Shown here one piece after another: positions 62,334-64,000 of a stretch of DNA of 64,000 nt. The DNA is taken from the NCBI GenBank assembly GCA_046704385.1, contig JBJKSB010000050.1:6418-70417 (forward strand), read 5' to 3'. How positions within the stretch are numbered: the first letter of the stretch is position 1; each line of letters begins with the position of its first letter. Made by a program: the position numbers and the translations under genes. Source of the stretch: GH45 sp046704385. GTDB lineage: Bacteria > Bacteroidota > Bacteroidia > Bacteroidales > SZUA-534. Under the pieces are notes generated by a model, which was given only the letters and a program-made list of their open reading frames with translations, was not told the origin of the DNA and did no database searches.

Positions 62334-62441
62334 GGAGTAAGCTGTTAGAACCTAGCCGTGAGCTGTGATATGAGAGGTTTGTATATTTGGTATTACTTAA
62401 AAAACACTTAATTCAAGGGATCTCAATAATTCGTAAAAATT

Positions 62442-62476
62442 CTTTTAGCCACTAATTTACACGGATTTACACTAAT
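62442..62476 (-). repeat. Short dispersed intergenic repeat, second copy
   Basis: On the minus strand it reads ATTAGTGTAAATCCGTGTAA and then ATTAGTGGCTAAAAG, related to the copy at 43415. With 62545-62579 it forms an inverted pair around about 70 bases. The gap 62334-62644 otherwise holds no gene. Confidence 0.6.
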
Positions 62477-62544
62477 AGAAATGGCTTGTACAATAACGAA
62501 ATGCTTTCCATATTTATTTTGTACACCTAAATTTTGAATAAAAA

Positions 62545-62579
62545 ATTCGTGTTAATTCGTGCAATTTGTGGCTCCAAAA
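62545..62579 (+). repeat. Short dispersed intergenic repeat, third copy
   Basis: Reads ATTCGTGTTAATTCGTGCAA and then TTTGTGGCTCCAAAA, a diverged form of the repeat at 43415, opposite to the copy at 62442. Confidence 0.55.
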
Positions 62580-62644
62580 AATCCAACAGATAAAATTAGG
62601 AGCTTATGTCTTAAGTCTTGTATCTTTCGTCTTTTGTCTTCCAA

Positions 62645-63055
62645 CTACCTCGCATTAGCAAATGTGTACAAATAATTTGCAAAGAAATTCCATATGGTTG
62701 TAACTGCTATCGCCCCAAGTTTGGCTACATAAAAATTGAGTTTTACTTTTTCGGTTAAAAGATAAAGCACCAAACTGTTAATTCCCAGTCCTAAAAGTGA
62801 GATAATTAAAAATTGGGAATACTCCATCAGCATTTCAGGGTTGTGACTTTTAAATGTCCATATACGGTTTAAAAACCAGTTGGTGCTGGCAGCAATACTA
62901 AATCCAATGGCATTAGCAAGATACTTCTGTATTTTAAATTTCTCCTTGCAAAGCCAGGTGAAAAAGAAATCCACCAAAACCCCTGAACCCCCAACTACCC
63001 CAAATTTCAGGAATTTGAATAAAAATGCCTTATCAAAGGTTATTTTAAGTACCAT
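62645..63055 (-). CDS. GtrA family membrane protein
   Basis: 136 residues with four membrane helices and family features FLKFGVVGGSGVLVDFFFTW, NAIGFSIAASTNWFLNRIWT and a C-terminal NFFANYLYTF. GtrA-like proteins are thought to flip or support lipid-linked sugars in cell-surface polysaccharide synthesis. No glycosyltransferase gene is adjacent in the window. It is divergent from the acyltransferase gene, with 110 bases between. Confidence 0.92.
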   Translation of the reverse strand: MVLKITFDKAFLFKFLKFGVVGGSGVLVDFFFTWLCKEKFKIQKYLANAIGFSIAASTNWFLNRIWTFKSHNPEMLMEYSQFLIISLLGLGINSLVLYLLTEKVKLNFYVAKLGAIAVTTIWNFFANYLYTFANAR

Positions 63056-63165
63056 GGCACTAAAATTAAAGCTGCAAATGTAAATGAATAATATTTTTTT
63101 TCAACAAAAAAGCTTTTTTGATTTACCAATTTATTAAAAATTATTTTCTTTGAATTAAAAATAAC

Positions 63166-63726
63166 ATGGGACGTATTATAAGTTATATTCTTATGCGTAT
63201 GGGTGGTTGGCATCACATTGGGGGTGTACCAACCGACAAGAAATACATTATTATTTCTGTTCCCCATACCAGTATGTGGGATTTTGTTTGGGGTAAATTC
63301 GCTTTTTCAAGCAACAATGTGCATCCTAAGATTTTCATTAAAAAAGAATCGTTTTTCTTTCCTTTGGGTATTCTTTTGCGATGGTTAGGCGCTAAGCCTG
63401 TTAACCGCGGTGCAGGTGCTTCGAGCCTGGTTGAACAGGTACTCCACCATTTTGAGCAAAACGATGAGTTTTCGGTTTGCATTACACCTGAAGGTACACG
63501 CGAAAAAGTGAAGCGCTTGAAAAAAGGCTTTTATTTTATTGCACAAAAAGCAAACGTGCCCTTGTACCTGGGATTTATCGATTATGGTAAAAAGGTTATG
63601 GCTATTGGCGAAAGGTTTGAAATAACCGGTGATTATGAAAAAGATATGCAATTAATAAAAGCCTATTACGATAAACACGATCCAAAGCCAAAGCATCCGG
63701 AGAAATATAATGCTGATTTTGCTTAG
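63166..63726 (+). CDS. 1-acyl-sn-glycerol-3-phosphate acyltransferase family protein (PlsC-like)
   Basis: 186 residues. The catalytic HxxxxD is in PHTSMWDFVWGKF (about 28-40), and the second motif VCITPEGTREKVKRLKKGF (about 105-123) holds the Glu-Gly-Thr-Arg region; ANVPLYLGFIDYGKK follows. It lacks an obvious membrane helix and is shorter than classical PlsC (about 240), as is common in Bacteroidota. It probably transfers an acyl group to a lysophospholipid or related lipid at the inner face of the membrane. Transcribed alone. Confidence 0.88.
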   Translation: MGRIISYILMRMGGWHHIGGVPTDKKYIIISVPHTSMWDFVWGKFAFSSNNVHPKIFIKKESFFFPLGILLRWLGAKPVNRGAGASSLVEQVLHHFEQNDEFSVCITPEGTREKVKRLKKGFYFIAQKANVPLYLGFIDYGKKVMAIGERFEITGDYEKDMQLIKAYYDKHDPKPKHPEKYNADFA

Positions 63727-64000
63727 AGTTATACACCAGCCTCGATTTCGCAAGTCATTGTGGTTTTTATTTTTTACCGACAGGCTGCGCCAAGTCGGTT
63801 TTCCAATAAGCAAGACTACCTCAAGAATTGAGTAGCCCTTACAGGGCGCTATTATCGATAGTGCAATTTCCCTAAGGCGCTGCCTTGGGTTGAATTGAGT
63901 TGCCACTCCGTGGCGAAAGATGAATAACATGCTAATTCAAATTGTAATCTGTAGCCTATGGGCTGAAAGTCCTAATAATTTCAACCCGATGGCTGCTCCT
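63727..64000. repeat. Array of short palindromic motifs, Bacteroidota intergenic repeat type
   Basis: The stretch contains a string of small hairpins with 4-5 bp stems: GCCCTTACAGGGC, AAGGCGCTGCCTT, GCCACTCCGTGGC and AGCCTATGGGCT. This pattern is that of the REP-like interspersed repeats often found between genes in Bacteroidota (from memory). It continues past the window end. No reading frame of note lies in it. Confidence 0.5.

Noticed and set aside
1..64000. CRISPR array, prophage or complete insertion sequence
   Set aside because: No regularly spaced direct repeats, phage structural genes or transposase gene were seen on either strand; the repeats present are dispersed palindromes.

Overview
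The window reads as a chromosomal segment of a free-living Bacteroidota bacterium, most likely of the Bacteroidales/Marinilabiliales side. The grounds are: AT-rich DNA (roughly 37-38% GC by eye), weak or absent Shine-Dalgarno sites, TTTG / TAnnTTTG promoters of the Bacteroidota type, an ECF sigma/FecR/STN module, giant beta-propeller two-component proteins, a protease with a type IX secretion tail, and Bacteroidota-type YbiT and GldL-like proteins. No phage, complete insertion sequence, CRISPR array, rRNA operon or replication origin was seen.

Layout. 1-2.4 kb: end of a copper/silver RND efflux cluster (CusB-type adaptor with a DUF3347 tail, Met/His-rich lipoprotein, DUF2231 membrane protein with a His tail, periplasmic HMA protein). 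2.8-2.95 kb: tRNA-Gly(CCC) and tRNA-Thr(CGT) on the minus strand. 3-10.9 kb: an outer-membrane protein, a YbiT-type ABC-F ATPase whose second ATPase half has decayed, a GH114/TM1410-like lipoprotein and a cation/proton antiporter with a cNMP-binding-like tail. 11.1-13.9 kb: a PadR repressor with a well-formed promoter and a palindromic operator candidate, cotranscribed with two membrane proteins built from GldL-like H-x-P-G-A repeats. 14-25.3 kb: a signalling block (LytTR response regulator and propeller histidine kinase; lone LytTR protein; propeller-SpoIIE phosphatase; PD40-OmpA protein). 25.4-43.3 kb: mostly housekeeping and conserved genes (ROK kinase, TPR-PAS histidine kinase, AEC transporter, S4 protein, nitroreductase, two TatA and one TatC, two lipoproteins, HAD phosphatase, Rel/SpoT, QueE, a NUMOD4/HNH-like protein, a Memo-AMMECR1 fusion, DUF985 cupin, PAP2). 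43.5-60 kb: more regulation (PAS hybrid kinase with a coupled 59-residue protein, divergent TonB receptor, histone-H1-like protein, DUF4038 glycosidase lipoprotein, sigma/FecR/STN-carboxypeptidase-like operon plus a paralogue, SBP-type hybrid kinase). 60-64 kb: T9SS serine protease, GtrA, acyltransferase, and a terminal array of short hairpins.

The most unusual non-coding signal is a set of intergenic palindromic repeats. Four copies of an ~87-bp element with a near-perfect inverted core (4028, 25279, 49399, 57121) and two related longer copies (10900, 26441) lie at gene ends. In two cases the core is flipped relative to the flanks. Further inverted-repeat elements sit at 2545-2703 and 5958-6170. 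Among proteins, the best candidates for undescribed biology are the PadR-linked GldL-like membrane pair, the receptor-less sigma/FecR/STN operon, the small CxxC protein coupled to the PAS hybrid kinase, and several signalling or ATPase proteins with altered catalytic motifs (ABC-F half 2, the Rel hydrolase site, the SBP hybrid kinase ATP lid).
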